NCBI GenBank assembly: GCA_003427395.1
Contig: BFEA01000075.1
Span: 3,062,427 to 3,110,987, forward strand
Origin: Chara braunii
Lineage: Eukaryota; Streptophyta; Charophyceae; Charales; Characeae
DNA: 48,561 bases
Reading direction: 5' to 3'
A program made the translations under genes and the position numbers. Every line of letters starts with the position of its first letter. Within the stretch, counting starts at the first letter, position 1. Below are positions 1 through 10,363 of the stretch, in pieces. The notes below the pieces were generated by a model. It worked only from the letters and a program-made list of their open reading frames with translations. It made no database searches and had not been told where the DNA came from.

Positions 1-285
1 ATGTCGAATTTGGCCTGTGACGAATATTCAGGCCCGCCTTCACTTAGGGCGGGCACTTGGCTTGCTGGGGTCTTGGCCCAGAACAATGTGATGTCCGATT
101 GAGGGCTTGTTCCTCACATCACTAAAAACCTACTAGAAAAATCCAATTGGCCTAAGAATAGTAATTGAAAATTAAGATACTGGAGCCATTACCCGACTTT
201 GACTCAGAGATATTGGAGCAGCTTCAGACATGTCTACAACAATCTTCATGATTTAGAACAAATTTCAGGAACGACTCAGGAGAAC

Positions 286-470
286 CCCCCATCACACCAC
301 TTTACCTCACTNCGGCAAGACTGACTGCAGCGGAGCCACCATCTCTGCTGCTGCTGTACCATACTCCCATCCTGCCAGCTAGCTCCCTCACTGGCAGGAC
401 GCGTGATAACCCACCCTCTGCTCCAACTCGCCTTATTCGCTATTTGAAGTTCCTAAGAGCTTTCTTTTTC
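286..470 (+). repeat. Dispersed repeat family alpha, copy 1
   Basis: This segment runs through a GACTGCAGCGGAGCCACC core, a GCTGCTGCTG run and a CACTGGCAGGACGCG stretch. It recurs as a shorter copy at 515-612, a nearly full copy at 3052-3236 and a diverged copy at 20428-20535. I see no protein signature. The copies keep the same order of sub-motifs, so they are one interspersed family, possibly part of an LTR or untranslated region. The family assignment is by eye. Confidence 0.7.
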
Positions 471-514
471 AGAAAAAAAATCAGACCCCCCAAACAATCC
501 CCTGCTCCCCACTC

Positions 515-612
515 CAGCAAGACTTACTACAGCAGAGCCACCCTCTCTGCTGCTGCTGTGCTCTATTCCCATCCCACCAGCTAGCCCACTCACTAGTAGG
601 ACGCGTGATGCC
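515..612 (+). repeat. Dispersed repeat family alpha, copy 2 (short)
   Basis: A shorter copy of the 286-470 repeat with the same CAGCAGAGCCACC, CTGCTGCTG and CTAGTAGGACGCGTGAT blocks. It lies about 200 bp downstream of copy 1 in the same orientation. Confidence 0.65.
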
Positions 613-844
613 CCACCATCTTTTTTTCGAAAACTGCAATCGCAGCAGTTCTGTCTTCGTCATTGAAAGGGAGGTCCCTGAAGACCAACAAGTGCCACAG
701 TTCTGTCTTCGTCATCAAAAGGGAGGTTCTGGGTATGTTCTAATGAGGTCAGCTGACCACGACCGATACCCATCGAGACTCCACTCAATGCCAATCGCAT
801 CCGTTTTCAACCACCCCCATCCGAACCCCCTTCAGGGCCTTCAC

Positions 845-1558
845 CCTCCCCAACTCCGTCCTAGTGAAGGGTTCGAAGGACCATATCCTTAGCACGAGCC
901 AGACACAATCCTCATCCTGCAATCTCCTGCCCCCTCAAAGATTCCAGTTTCCGTCATCGAGAGGGTAAGCCAGTGCCGCCTGAGGCCAATCGCACCAGGA
1001 TGATCCCTCATCAGCCGGTACCCATCCGGCAACTAAAGTTGCCCGATGCCAATCGCATCTAATGAAAGATCCCCCGGCCGATACCCCTCAGATGACCTGA
1101 TTCAACCCTCTCTCCGTCCTTACAAAGATTCATCTCGTGCCCTTTGCCCTCCACCTTGAACAGATCCCCCAAAACCCAACAAAACCTCCACTCACCTGTC
1201 CCCCCTTCGCCTCCCCAGCTTCGTCCTAGTAAAGAGCTCGAAAGACCGCGTCCTCAGCAAGAGCCAGACACAATCCTCATCCTGCAATCTCCTGCCCCCT
1301 CGGAAATTCCAGTCTCCGTCATCGAGGGAGTGAACCAGCACTGCCTGAGGTCAATCATACCAGAGTAAACCCTCATCATCCGGTACCCATCCGACAACCA
1401 AAGTTGCCCGACGCCAATCGCATCCAATGAAAGTTCCCCTAGCTGGTACCCCTCAGACAGCCCCGATGCAACCCTCTCTCCGTCCTCGCAAGGAGTCATC
1501 TCGTGCCCTTGCCCTCCATCTTGGACAGATCCCCCAAAACTCAACAGAACCGCCCCAT
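845..1558 (+). repeat. Tandem repeat, two units of about 366 bp
   Basis: Unit one (845-1210) and unit two (1211-1558) are collinear. Both start CTCCCCA.CT.CGTCCTAGT and carry GAGCCAGACACAATCCTCAT, then TCCGTCATCGAG, GGTACCCATCCG and CAACCCTCTCTCCGTCCT in the same order. Many substitutions separate the units, so the duplication is old. Short open frames here do not persist across both units and are not called as genes. Confidence 0.75.
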
Positions 1559-1589
1559 ACGAATATACGAAATTTGAAACGAATTTTAG

Positions 1590-1900
1590 CCAATTATTTG
1601 GGACCACATGCCAATTACCATAGAAATATACCATCAGATGCCCTAAGTAGGACTTTCAACCAATACTATGAAATTCTTAGTTGATTTATTCGACAAGAAC
1701 TGAAATCACTAATCCAGAAGTCCGTTGAATTACAAAGGAGAATCAATTGATTTTGAAAATCCATAGGAAACACAAATAGGAAAAAAAATCTGATGTCTGC
1801 CCAAAATTTTGACTCTGATGATGTTCACCCGAACTTTTGACTCTGATTTCCAGAACCAGGATTCAGGAAATCGTTCGGACCGTAAGTCAGAAAATTACTA
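1590..1900 (+). repeat. Arm of a large inverted repeat (partner about 7380-7640, minus)
   Basis: The block around 1628-1680 (ATACCATCAGATGCCCTAAG, then GACTTTCAACCAATACTATG) and the block around 1836-1890 (GACTCTGATTTCCAGAACC, GACCGTAAGTCAG) both recur in reverse complement at about 7380-7440 and 7510-7580. AT content is higher than in the surrounding C-rich sequence. No coding signal was seen. Confidence 0.7.
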
Positions 1901-2189
1901 ATCAGAAAAACTTATCATCTAGGACTATGACATAGGAAGGGTACGGGGGTAACACAATTATTGGATTTTCATCATGATTGAAAATAACAGTTCTATAGAA
2001 GATAGGAACTACGTAGCAAAAAAAACACAGAAAATCGCTTCGAGCAAGGAAATGGTCAACAAAAACCTGTTGATCATCTCGGAAAGAGCAAGATCATGTC
2101 AGACGATCAACCTAAAAAGACAAATCGAGAATCATGCAAGAAATCTCTGGTTATTATTAGTAGGAGATTAGTGGGAGATCACTTCAAAA

Positions 2190-2520
2190 TCAACAAATCC
2201 TATCCCTTCTTCCTCAAACCACCACTTACCTCTACTTACCTCCCACCCTTCAAACCCTACCCCTGCACCTCTGGGGGAGGAAGGATTCCCTTCCTTCCAC
2301 TGCTAGCTTCTAGGCTCGAAGCAAACACCAGCACCAAAGGCATAAGCGGCCGTCTTCGATTCCCGCAAAAATCGAAAACAGTGTGGCACCCCCTTGCCAA
2401 ACCCGCTGACGAGTCACCACAGGGGATTCAACACCACCATAGGTGTACGCTCACCATACCCTTACCTACGGTTGAGGAAGAGGGAAGGGTATCACCCACC
2501 ACGTCATCTCTAGGTAGCAT
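2190..2520 (+). repeat. Direct repeat beta, copy 1 (partner 5105-5405)
   Basis: Collinear with 5105-5405. Shared blocks include CACCCTTCAAACCCTACCCC, a GGGGAAGGAAGGA-type purine block, TTAGCTTCT(C)AGGCTCGAAGC, and a GTGTGACACCCCC/GAGTCGCCACAGG-type block. The two copies lie about 2.9 kb apart in the same orientation. The open frame across 2096-2719 is not conserved in copy 2 and is probably spurious. Confidence 0.75.
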
Positions 2521-3017
2521 CGCTCAAGACAACACCCGAAATAGTAACCCATCTAATCGAGCTTTGCTATGCCACTACTCCCACGTCGTTATTTCATCGC
2601 CAGCATTCATTCTCGTGCACAGCAATGCCGCGGTTCGCCCCTCAGTCCGCCAAGCAAAACCCCTCCGCCACGTGGACAACCAAACCCCATCTTTAATCCG
2701 TCGAACAGCGATGTCGTAATCCCTCCTACGACGCCCCCTCCAATCAGTTGTGCTCCGTAGCACCACGCGTATCGACTTCGTTATTAGGCGCCATGCTCCA
2801 ATCAGTAGCCTAAGGCTAAAACAACGCGCGTCAATTGCCATGGCCATAGCCCTAAACCACTGCAGTAGTCGCTCCCCTAATCCCGCTGTCGTCCCGCCAT
2901 ATCCCGTCGTTGTTCAATTCCTTTCCAATATCGCCGACCGCAGTCGCCATACCCACCCGCTGCCGCTGCCCACCAACCTCTCAAGCACCGTGCCGTGTGA
3001 ACACGCCTGATCGAACC

Positions 3018-3047
3018 GGGCGCAGCTCTCCCGGTAGCGCTGCGCCC
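3018..3047. repeat. Short palindrome GGGCGCAGC...GCTGCGCCC, copy 1
   Basis: A perfect-to-near-perfect hairpin with arms GGGCGCAGC and GCTGCGCCC. Similar palindromes occur at 5752-5788 and 6352-6381, each at the equivalent place in a larger repeat unit. The hairpin is a conserved landmark of this repeat family. Its function is unknown. Confidence 0.7.
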
Positions 3048-3051
3048 AGAG

Positions 3052-3236
3052 CCCCCATCAATCTACTTTACCTCACTCCGACAAGACTGACTGCAGCGGA
3101 GCCACCATCTCTGCTGCTGCTATACCATGCTCCCATCCTACCAGCTAGCCCCCTCACTGGTAGGACGCGTGATAACCCACCATCTTCTCCCACTCGCCTT
3201 ATTCTCTTTTTGAGGTACCTAAGAACTCTTACCGTA
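3052..3236 (+). repeat. Dispersed repeat family alpha, copy 3
   Basis: Almost full-length match to 286-470, including ACTTTACCTCACTCC(G), GACTGCAGCGGAGCCACC, and GTAGGACGCGTGATAACCCA. It directly follows the 3018-3047 palindrome. Confidence 0.75.
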
Positions 3237-3344
3237 GTTCAAGAAGCATGAGAATAGGCCACAATGGTCCTACGATTGTTCCGAAAACCTTGAAATCCCA
3301 CACAAACCCTTCCAACGTTCTCCAAAACTGTTTTACTCCCTGCC

Positions 3345-3565
3345 GTCTCTTCTAGGTCTCACACCCCCACTTTCTGCTCGGTTACAGGGCAACGCAACTC
3401 ACCCCAGCTCCGACCAGCGTCGTCCCGACAGCAACCCTTGGTTATCCCGTGGAAAACTCACCCCAAGACATCCCCAGATCTCTCTACCAGACCTCACACT
3501 CTTGCATCGCAGGTTACAGGGCAACACCCCAGCACCGGTCAACGTCTTTCTGGCATCGAACAACA
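3345..3565 (+). repeat. Repeat family with GGTTACAGGGCAAC motif, copy 1
   Basis: Contains GGTTACAGGGCAACGCAACT, then CCAGCTCCGACCAGCGTCGT, ATCTCTCTACCAG.CCTC and a second GGTTACAGGGCAAC. The same order recurs at 19590-19810 and 20040-20280. Two copies of the motif about 130 bp apart sit within each unit. No coding function is recognised. Confidence 0.75.
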
Positions 3566-3789
3566 GCAGATCACTGGGTATAACAACATCGAAGCCACCT
3601 AAGACGAGTTAGTAGGGATCCCAGAGTCCTAAAAAACATTCCTAGGACCACTAAGCAACCAACTCTTTTTGGGACATTCGAAAAGCTTTAGAAAAATATG
3701 AGGGCGGGGGGGGCAAGACTAAAACTGCCTACTATCCTAGATTCCCCCCTTTCAACATACGGGGTGTCGGTCCAGGCTTTCAATCCTCG

Positions 3790-4075
3790 TACATACCCCC
3801 TTCTGCTAGGGTAACAGGGCACCACAACCCTCCCTTGTGTCGACCAACCTAGCTCTGACGGACAGGAAGTGCCTTCCTCCCTCGACAATTCCCTTAGCGG
3901 CGAGCCCCTAAGCAGGTTACAGGGTCGATACCCCGGCGCCAACTACGTCGGACGATCTGGTTATTCCTTCCACCCTCGGCATAACTTCACAGGCCTCAAG
4001 CTCCCCCTGGGTTGCAGAAAAGAGGCTCCAGCACCGGCCTGTGTTGTCCCAACATCGTCCTTCTAACCTTCTTAC
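3790..4075 (+). repeat. Inverted-repeat block (partner 9150-9425, minus)
   Basis: Blocks such as GTAACAGGGCACCACAACC, GACGGACAGGAAGTG, CCGGCGCC.CTACGTCG and CTCCAGCACCGGCCTG recur as reverse complements, in inverted order, at 9150-9425. This is part of a large inverted arrangement in which about 3.8-5.8 kb is collinear with the reverse complement of about 9.4-6.35 kb. Confidence 0.75.
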
Positions 4076-4220
4076 CCTAACAAGCAACGTTTTTTCTGTT
4101 GAGAATCCCCTTGCTGCCTTCCATCCTTCAATTCTAACTTCCCCCCCCCTTCGGCTCACTTTGTAGCCATCGAAGTCACTCCTTCCCTCAAAGAGCAAAA
4201 TCCTAACACTTTGCTATAAG

Positions 4221-4385
4221 CAGCCACCCCCTTGCCTTCTCTCCCCACCCACCAGTACCGATCCGACCCTAAATCAGTCTGGCTAAGAGACGACAATCCC
4301 CCAATACCGCCTCCCCCCTCTAACAATAACACCTCCCGCCTTGTGAAACGCTCACGGGGGAGGCTCCAACCCTCAATGAAAACCC
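4221..4385 (+). repeat. Inverted-repeat block (partners 7900-8035 and 8520-8665, minus)
   Basis: CTCTCCCCACCCACCAGTACC, GATCCGACCCTAAATCAG, CAATACCGCCTCCCCCCTC and AACACCTCCCGCCTTGTG are found in reverse complement in both units of the tandem duplication on the right arm. I see nothing else in the flanking 4390-5100 stretch beyond AT-rich sequence and a repeated TCAAAATTTACCGCACGGTA at about 4467 and 4551. Confidence 0.7.
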
Positions 4386-5104
4386 TCCAGATATACACAG
4401 CAAGCCACAATTATACCACTCAAGACCAGGAGGTTGAGATTAGCAAACAGAAAAAGCCAATCCGAATCAAAATTTACCGCACGGTATACAACAGACCCGG
4501 GCAATCATTTTGACCCAGGCAAGCTTTGACTAACGGGAAAGGACCAACCGAGTCAAAATTTACCGCACGGTACTCAAGACCAAGAGGTTGAGATTAGCGG
4601 ACGTATGTTTTCTCTTTTTTAAAAAAATACTTCAGAAGCCTACTTTTAGGCATCGGAGATCAGAAACGAATTTGCAAAATCTGTCTAAAACATCTTTTAG
4701 AGTTTAAGTTTTTTGTTTTTTAAAGTGGTTTTATAAATCTATCTAAGATGGCCATTTTTGGACTCATGAATATAAGAAATCAAGAAAACAATCCAGACCG
4801 TAGATAAGATCATTGTTAAAGGAAGCTACTAAATGGCAAAAATCGTACTCATGGCTAGGAATTGCGCAGAAAATCGCTGCAAATTATATCAGGAGATGTC
4901 AAAAACACGAAATACTATCACGTTGAAAATCAAGCGAAAAAAATAGGAACTCGTCCAGTCAACCAACCTAGAAAAAACATCCGAGAATCATAAATAAAAA
5001 CTCCCAAATTATTATCAATGATAAAACAACAGAATTAAAAAGCTCGGTTATGAGATCATCAGTGGATTTCAAAGGCACACGTGGGTTAAATTCCAAATCA
5101 ACAA

Positions 5105-5405
5105 GAACAACCTCCTATCCCATCTTCCTCACCCCACTCCTTACCCCCCACCCTTCAAACCCTACCCCTACGCCTTTGGGGAAGGAAGGACTCCCCTCCG
5201 CCCACTGTTAGCTTCTCAGGCTCGAAGCAAAACTAACACCAAAGACAAGAACGACCATCTTCAATTCCTACCGGGAATCAAAAATAGTGTGACACCCCCT
5301 CGCCAAGTCTGTTGCGAGTCGCCACAGGGAGTTCAAGAACCACCCTAGCTAACCGCTTACCGTACAACTGGGAAAGAGGGAAGGAGGTTTCACCTATTGC
5401 GTCGC
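5105..5405 (+). repeat. Direct repeat beta, copy 2
   Basis: Second copy of the 2190-2520 block, with the same sub-motif order. It is followed at 5752-5788 by the GGGCGCAGC palindrome, just as copy 1 is followed by the palindrome at 3018. The larger repeat unit therefore spans at least from this block to the palindrome. Confidence 0.75.
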
Positions 5406-5751
5406 CTCTTCCTCACAACCATAACTCACTTAGGTAGACTTACCTTCCGAACGATATATTGAGCGGGCAGAATTCGAGTGGATCGTCAGGACAGCCATTG
5501 ATATGGACCGCAACTGGAGAAGGAGACCGATGATTCGTCGGCGCCGCCTCCCCTCCTCGTATACTTTGCGCAATCCCTTTCCCACCATTCGCAGCAAGTT
5601 GGCACCCCACAAAAAACGCCTATGAGTGTGTGTTTTTCCATCACGCCATCTCCCACCACCGCGCCACTCCTTAATTGTCGTCCTCCCGCCGCTGTACCCG
5701 CTGCCAATACCTACGTGCAAGAGTGTCCCGCATCCACCGTGTAGTCCGGTC

Positions 5752-5788
5752 GGGCGCAGCGCTCCCGAGTCCCGGCAGCGCTGCGCCC
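5752..5788. repeat. Short palindrome GGGCGCAGC...GCTGCGCCC, copy 2
   Basis: Arms GGGCGCAGCGCTCCCG and CGGCAGCGCTGCGCCC form a near-perfect hairpin. Flanking sequence matches that around 3018. The interval from here to about 6350 holds nothing that I recognise. Confidence 0.7.
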
Positions 5789-6351
5789 GTCTCCCCGACT
5801 ACTATTGTAGATTTTACCCTGACTGCATGTATAGCCAATTAGCCGAACCATTCCGACTAGTGAGCAAGCATTTGGCAGTTGACATTCCTCCAGCATCATC
5901 CTAGCTATGATGGACCGCTTTGACCCCTAGTGAAAATTCTTTGCTAACCCTCTCCGCCTCGTTGCTGAGTACATCCACATCAGTCTGCCCTGGGGCCAAA
6001 AATCACAGGCTCTTGCAGACAGGCACTCGTTTGAAACCGGCAAGGGCTAACGTGGGGGAGGCTGACATAGAAGCCTGCAACGAGGTGTGGGGGGGTGGAT
6101 AGAGTGTCCGAGGGGGGGCGAGGTTGGCGCAGGGGGTTGAGAAAGTGCAGGAGAAGGAGTGGACCCAGGGAGGGGAGATGATCGATGCTCGATCAAGCGA
6201 TGCATATGGAGCCAAAGATCCCCAAAGTCATGAAAAGGACTCAAATGGACAATGCAGCATCAGCACAGCATCATCAAGCAATGTACATCCCGAGACATAT
6301 GAAAATAACACAATGTAGTGCAGCGGAAGATTCGGGAGGCGGCCATGAGGA

Positions 6352-6381
6352 GGGCGCAGCGCTGCCGGGAGAGCTGCGCCT
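6352..6381. repeat. Short palindrome GGGCGCAGC...GCTGCGCC, copy 3 (inverted arm)
   Basis: Third copy of the palindrome, marking the start of the inverted arm that runs to about 9.4 kb. One arm base differs, giving an imperfect end. Confidence 0.65.
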
Positions 6382-6439
6382 GGATCACGTTTTTCCACGG
6401 CAACGCAGCAGCGAGCGGAGTGGCGCGAGGGAAGAGGAT

Positions 6440-6551
6440 GCGTCGCATGGCGACGAAGGGCGACAGGGAACAGCGACGAGCGGAGAGGGGCGAAGGAATG
6501 CGGCGCATGGTGACGAAGGGTGACGGGGAGCAGCGGCGGGCGGAGGCGGGG
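6440..6551 (+). repeat. Tandem repeat of 60 bp, about 1.9 units
   Basis: Unit one starts GCGTCGCATGGCGACGAAGG at 6440 and unit two starts GCGGCGCATGGTGACGAAGG at 6500. The purine-rich minisatellite produces long open frames on both strands, which I regard as a by-product of composition. Nothing else is recognised from 6560 to 7370. Confidence 0.75.
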
Positions 6552-7379
6552 GGTCGGGGGGGTGAGGACGACACTTTGCCAAACCGATGTGTTCCATGGC
6601 CAAGATTCCATGTTCTGCCGTGAGGTGCTGAGGTGTTGAGAATCCTCCATCGCTTGCTACTTCGCCTCGTTGTTGGAATCGTCATCAGCTGCTGGACACT
6701 CATGAGGGTTCTCTTCTTGATGATATGCGAATAGTGCGAAATTTCGAAAGGGGCAACGGATTGGTGTTGGTGATGAGGTCTTCTCTTCTCTTTTCTTCAA
6801 CAGGGTGGTAAGTGGATATGGATGGATGCTTGAACCCCCTGTGGCGCCTTGCTAACAGGTTTGGTGAGGTGGAGTCACACCATTTTTATGGTTTTCTTTT
6901 GGGAAATGGAAGATGGTCGTCAAAGTTTTCGGTGCTAGCGTTGCTCAGAGCCTAGGTGCTAGTAATCGGAGGTGGTTTTCCTCCCCCCAAGATGCTGGGA
7001 TAGGGTTTGAGGGAGCTGTGGTAAGTTGGGGGTTGTTGAAAAAAAAGGGAGAGGGATTATTTGGTGGATTGTTGCTCTTATCGTTACGTCCTCGATTAGT
7101 CCGGAGGTCATACTTAGGGTCGTGTGGAATAATCGATTGCGTTTGTCTGTGTTGAGGATAATACTGATTACGTTCTCATGATCAGTTAATATAGTTTTGA
7201 ATCATAATCGAGAGTCTTATGTACCACTGTCAATTGTCGGTGATTCTTTATAGATAGGTTTCTCTCCTTCTCACATTCTGAAAAGTAATTCTGAAATAAT
7301 TCCTTAGTGTTGAAATTCCCCATGATTGCTCTAGGTTTCGATTATAAATCAGAAATACTTGTTATAGATATAAATCAAC

Positions 7380-7640
7380 TGGAAATTTTCATAGTATTGG
7401 TTGAAAGTCCTATTTAGGGCAACTGATGGTATATCGGTACTATATCCCAATGATAATTTGCATGTCTGCTGTAAAGTTTGATTGTCGATTTGTTTCTTCT
7501 GCTTTGTAATTCCTGATTTACGGTCAGAGCGATTTCTTGAACCTTGGGTTCCGGAAATCAGCGTCGAAAGTCCGTTTGGACATCAGAATCGATTTTTATT
7601 TTGTCGATTGTCAAAGTCATCAAATCGTATATTCGGTCTA
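7380..7640 (-). repeat. Arm of large inverted repeat (partner 1590-1900)
   Basis: Reverse complement matches the 1628-1680 and 1836-1890 blocks, for example CATAGTATTGGTTGAAAGTC and GGTTCCGGAAATCAGCGTC. Divergence is substantial but the order is kept. Confidence 0.7.
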
Positions 7641-7814
7641 AGCGATTTTCCTTTTCTCAATCTTATCTGTACCTCGATGGATTTTCTGATTTCGATGCTA
7701 ATTGGTTTTTACTTAGTAATTAGTCTTAACGATTTCTCTATTTTCCAATCTTATCTGTATTGCGATGGATTTTCTGATTTCGATGCTATTTAGTTTTTAC
7801 TTAGTAATTAGTCT
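7639..7814 (+). repeat. Tandem duplication of 88 bp
   Basis: Units 7639-7726 and 7727-7814 are both 88 bp and share CAATCTTATCTGTA, CGATGGATTTTCTGATTTCG and TTTTTACTTAGTAATTAGTC. A local duplication inside the inverted arm. Apparent coding potential (a hydrophobic, Phe-rich frame) follows from T-richness. Confidence 0.85.
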
Positions 7815-7849
7815 CAGCAAGGAGGTCTGAACCTGTGATGATTGTGAGA

Positions 7850-8872
7850 TTGGGGTCAGAGGTGCTGGAGTGGATACCTCCTTTTTGGGTTGGAGTCCCT
7901 TCCTGCGAAAGTAACACAAAGTGGGAGGTGTGATCTTTGAGAGGATAGGGACGATATTGAGGGTTTGTCCTTTTTTTGGGCCTCGCTGATTTCCGGGTCG
8001 GATCAGCTATGGCGGTTGGGGAGAAAGGACAAGGGGTGCTGATGTCAGCAGGGTGAAAGTTGTGAGGGGGTGGGGCAAATAGGAAGAGGGATCTTTTGCT
8101 TAGTCGGGGCATACTCTAGGGGGTATTGTATGCGACTGAGGGAGCAGGAGGGGTATTCAAGGGGCTGTTTTAAACTGGGGCGGGGAGGTGAGGGGGCGCC
8201 TCCCCGCGGAGGCAGTAAAACAAACAGGGCGTTGTTTTTTAGGGTGGGGAGTAATCCCTTTGCCTCTTGTGGCCCCCTTTATAAGTATCTGAGACTTTAA
8301 TAGGCGCGGAAGTTTCCATGGGGGGAGAGGGTTGTTTTTTTCCCTCTCTTCCCCTCTCCCTGTGGGAATAATGGTCGCTAGTAGGCTTACGTTTTTTTCA
8401 GGTTTTTGTCGACACCTTTTGAATCTCTAGTTTTAGTCTGTTTTGGGGGGTATGGAAATCTTGAGGCTCAACATGAGCTTTTTAGGACTTGGGCTCACAA
8501 GTATTGATCGAGGTTATTTCCTTAGGATTGGAGCTCCTCCCTGCGAGGGCTACACAGGGTGGGAGGTGTTGTCCTTGAGAGGGTAGGGGCGGTATTGTGG
8601 GATTATCCTTTTCTGGGCCGTGCTGATTTTCGGGTCGGATCAGTATGGCGGTTGGGGAGAGTGGACAAGGGGTGCTGAATTTAGCAAGATGAGAGGTAGA
8701 GAGGGTTGTTTCACTGGGAGGGATTGGGACAGGAGGAAAGGGGGAACTCCAGCTTTGCGGGGGCATACTCTAGGGGGAATTGTATGCTGCTGAGGGAGCG
8801 GCAATGGTCGTTTAGGGGGTTGTTTTGAACTGGGGCCGGTGTGGTAAAGGGCCACCCTCCGGCGGAGGCAGT
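7850..8872 (-). repeat. Tandem duplication, unit about 638 bp, inverted copy of 4.2-kb block
   Basis: Copy 1 (7850-8216) and copy 2 (8488-8872) share TTGGAGYYCCTYCCTGCGA, GGGTGGGAGGTG, GGGTCGGATCAG, ATGGCGGTTGGGGAGA and GGGGCATACTCTAGGGGG in order, ending at GCGGAGGCAGT. Their reverse complements match 4221-4385. Similarity continues weakly to 8390 and 9020. No protein is supported. Confidence 0.75.
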
Positions 8873-9149
8873 GTAAGGATAGAGGGATGTTTTTGAGGGA
8901 GGAGTAATCTCGGGAAGTTTTTGTGAGTTCTACATGAATAGTTGAGCTTCGAAAAGACACCGAAACCGCCACAGGATGAGGGGTGATTTTTCCCTCCCTC
9001 CCTCTCATTTCGTGGGGGTAGAAGGGGTTTTCTCTGCTTTTGTCCGAGTCAATTTTTTCTGAAGGAGGGCAAGGGGGGGTTAGAACCGGAGGATGCGATC
9101 TAGTTAGGAGGCTCTCAAGAGAGGAATGTCTGTTAGGCAAGTAGGTTAG

Positions 9150-9425
9150 AAGAACGAAGCTGGGACGACGCAGGCCGGTGCTGGAGCTTTTGCTCTTTGA
9201 CCTAGGGGGGGCTTGAGGCTTGGGGGCTTATGCTGAGGGTGGAAGGCATAACCTGATCGTTCGACGTAGCGGGCGCCGGGGTATTAACCATGTAACCTGT
9301 ATCAGGGGCTTGCCGTTAAGGGAAGTGTCGAGGGAGGAAGACACTTCCTGTCCGTCAGAACTAGGTTGGTCAGTACTGGGGAAGGTTGTGGTGCCCTGTT
9401 ACCCTAGCATGAAGGGGGTATGAGA
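9150..9425 (-). repeat. Inverted-repeat block (partner 3790-4075)
   Basis: Reverse-complement match to 3790-4075, including CAGGCCGGTGCTGGAG, GCGCCGGGGTATT, CACTTCCTGTCCGTCAGA and GGTTGTGGTGCCCTGTTAC. It ends the right arm of the inverted mosaic. Confidence 0.75.
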
Positions 9426-9671
9426 TCAAGTGAGTTCTGGTACGTGGACTGAAAGCCTGGACAGTCTTTCCGTCTGTTGAATGGGGAATTATGGACAGTA
9501 AACCATACGAATGGTTGGTTGCCAGTTACTCCCGTCACAGTAGTTGTTAGGAATAGGAGGGATCAAAATTGTCTCATAAGTCACTGACATTAATCCCCAT
9601 TCCACCCACTTCTTCCGCATGATTAAATCTGTCTTTTCATCGTAAATAGATTGGATTGCAATTCCCCATAA

Positions 9672-9875
9672 CTAGTTAAAGGCCTCACCATCATTGCAGC
9701 CTCCCTTCTTGACATAAGGACGAATATCGCAGATATCCCCCTCCAAGAAGCGAGTCAGCACTATGCAGATGGTCGAACCGGCAGAATGGTAGACCCAACA
9801 ATGCTCATACAGATAGGGGAATATCCCTTTAGTAGTTACTTTCGAGAGTTCTTTCAATGCATCAGTAGTTAGCAT
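9672..9875 (-). pseudogene. Unidentified short open frame in LTR-element internal region
   Basis: A 67-codon frame on the minus strand with balanced composition and residues such as YLYEHCWVYHSAGSTIC. The same frame continues beyond its stop with IAIQSIYDEKTDLIMRKKW, so it may be the remnant of a longer protein. It lies about 320 bp inside a minus-strand primer-binding site, where gag would begin in an LTR retrotransposon. I do not recognise the fold and assign no function. It could also be chance. Confidence 0.3.
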
Positions 9876-10195
9876 TCTTGATGAAGCCCCTAGGCCCCTA
9901 ACTCATTCTTTCCTTCTCAGTGTTTCAAGGACATCATAGGCTCATAAGGCATACCTGAGATCAAGCCTGATCCTCTCCAACAAGTAATGTTAGTCTCCTT
10001 CTCCAGTCCAATGTGATACCTCACACAAGAAGAGATAAGACTCAATTAGCAACTAGAACTTCCAAGAAATAAATAGCTCAATCAAGACGTCAGAGTCGTT
10101 CTGAAAATCAGAATATTGTTAACAGTTCTCAAGTCCTAATCAAAACTCAAAGTTGTTGATGACCCAGACTCGTTCCGGACACGAAACTTTTTCAT

Positions 10196-10214
10196 ATCCC
10201 TGGTAACGGCGCCA
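10196..10214 (-). promoter_or_regulatory. Primer-binding site, tRNA-Asp type, of a minus-strand LTR retrotransposon
   Basis: Read on the minus strand this is TGGCGCCGTTACCAGGGAT. From memory, plant tRNA-Asp ends CCCCGGCAACGGCGCCA, whose complement is TGGCGCCGTTGCCGGGG, so two positions differ. This PBS type is typical of Athila/Tat-like Ty3/gypsy elements. It implies that the 5' LTR lies to the right, into the CT tract and assembly gap, and that the internal region runs left toward 9.6 kb. I could not locate LTR ends. Confidence 0.6.
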
Positions 10215-10305
10215 TTTTTGTCGCACTTTTTCTAGTCGGGCCCCTTCACGCGACCAAAAAGTCAATCTGCCCTCGTTGCAGTCGAAAGCGCGTAGCTTCG
10301 AAGAC

Positions 10306-10363
<58 letters not shown>
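10306..10363 (+). repeat. (CT)n microsatellite at the edge of an assembly gap
   Basis: About 58 bases of near-perfect CT repeat run directly into the N block. The run probably caused the assembly break. Confidence 0.95.

Noticed and set aside
2096-2719. 207-codon open frame on the plus strand
   Set aside because: It lies in a C-rich interspersed repeat; the second copy at 5105-5405 does not keep the frame, and there is no motif.
6228-6703. Overlapping long frames on both strands
   Set aside because: They follow from a 60-bp purine-rich tandem repeat and GC bias; composition is Arg/Pro/Ser-rich with no conserved domain.
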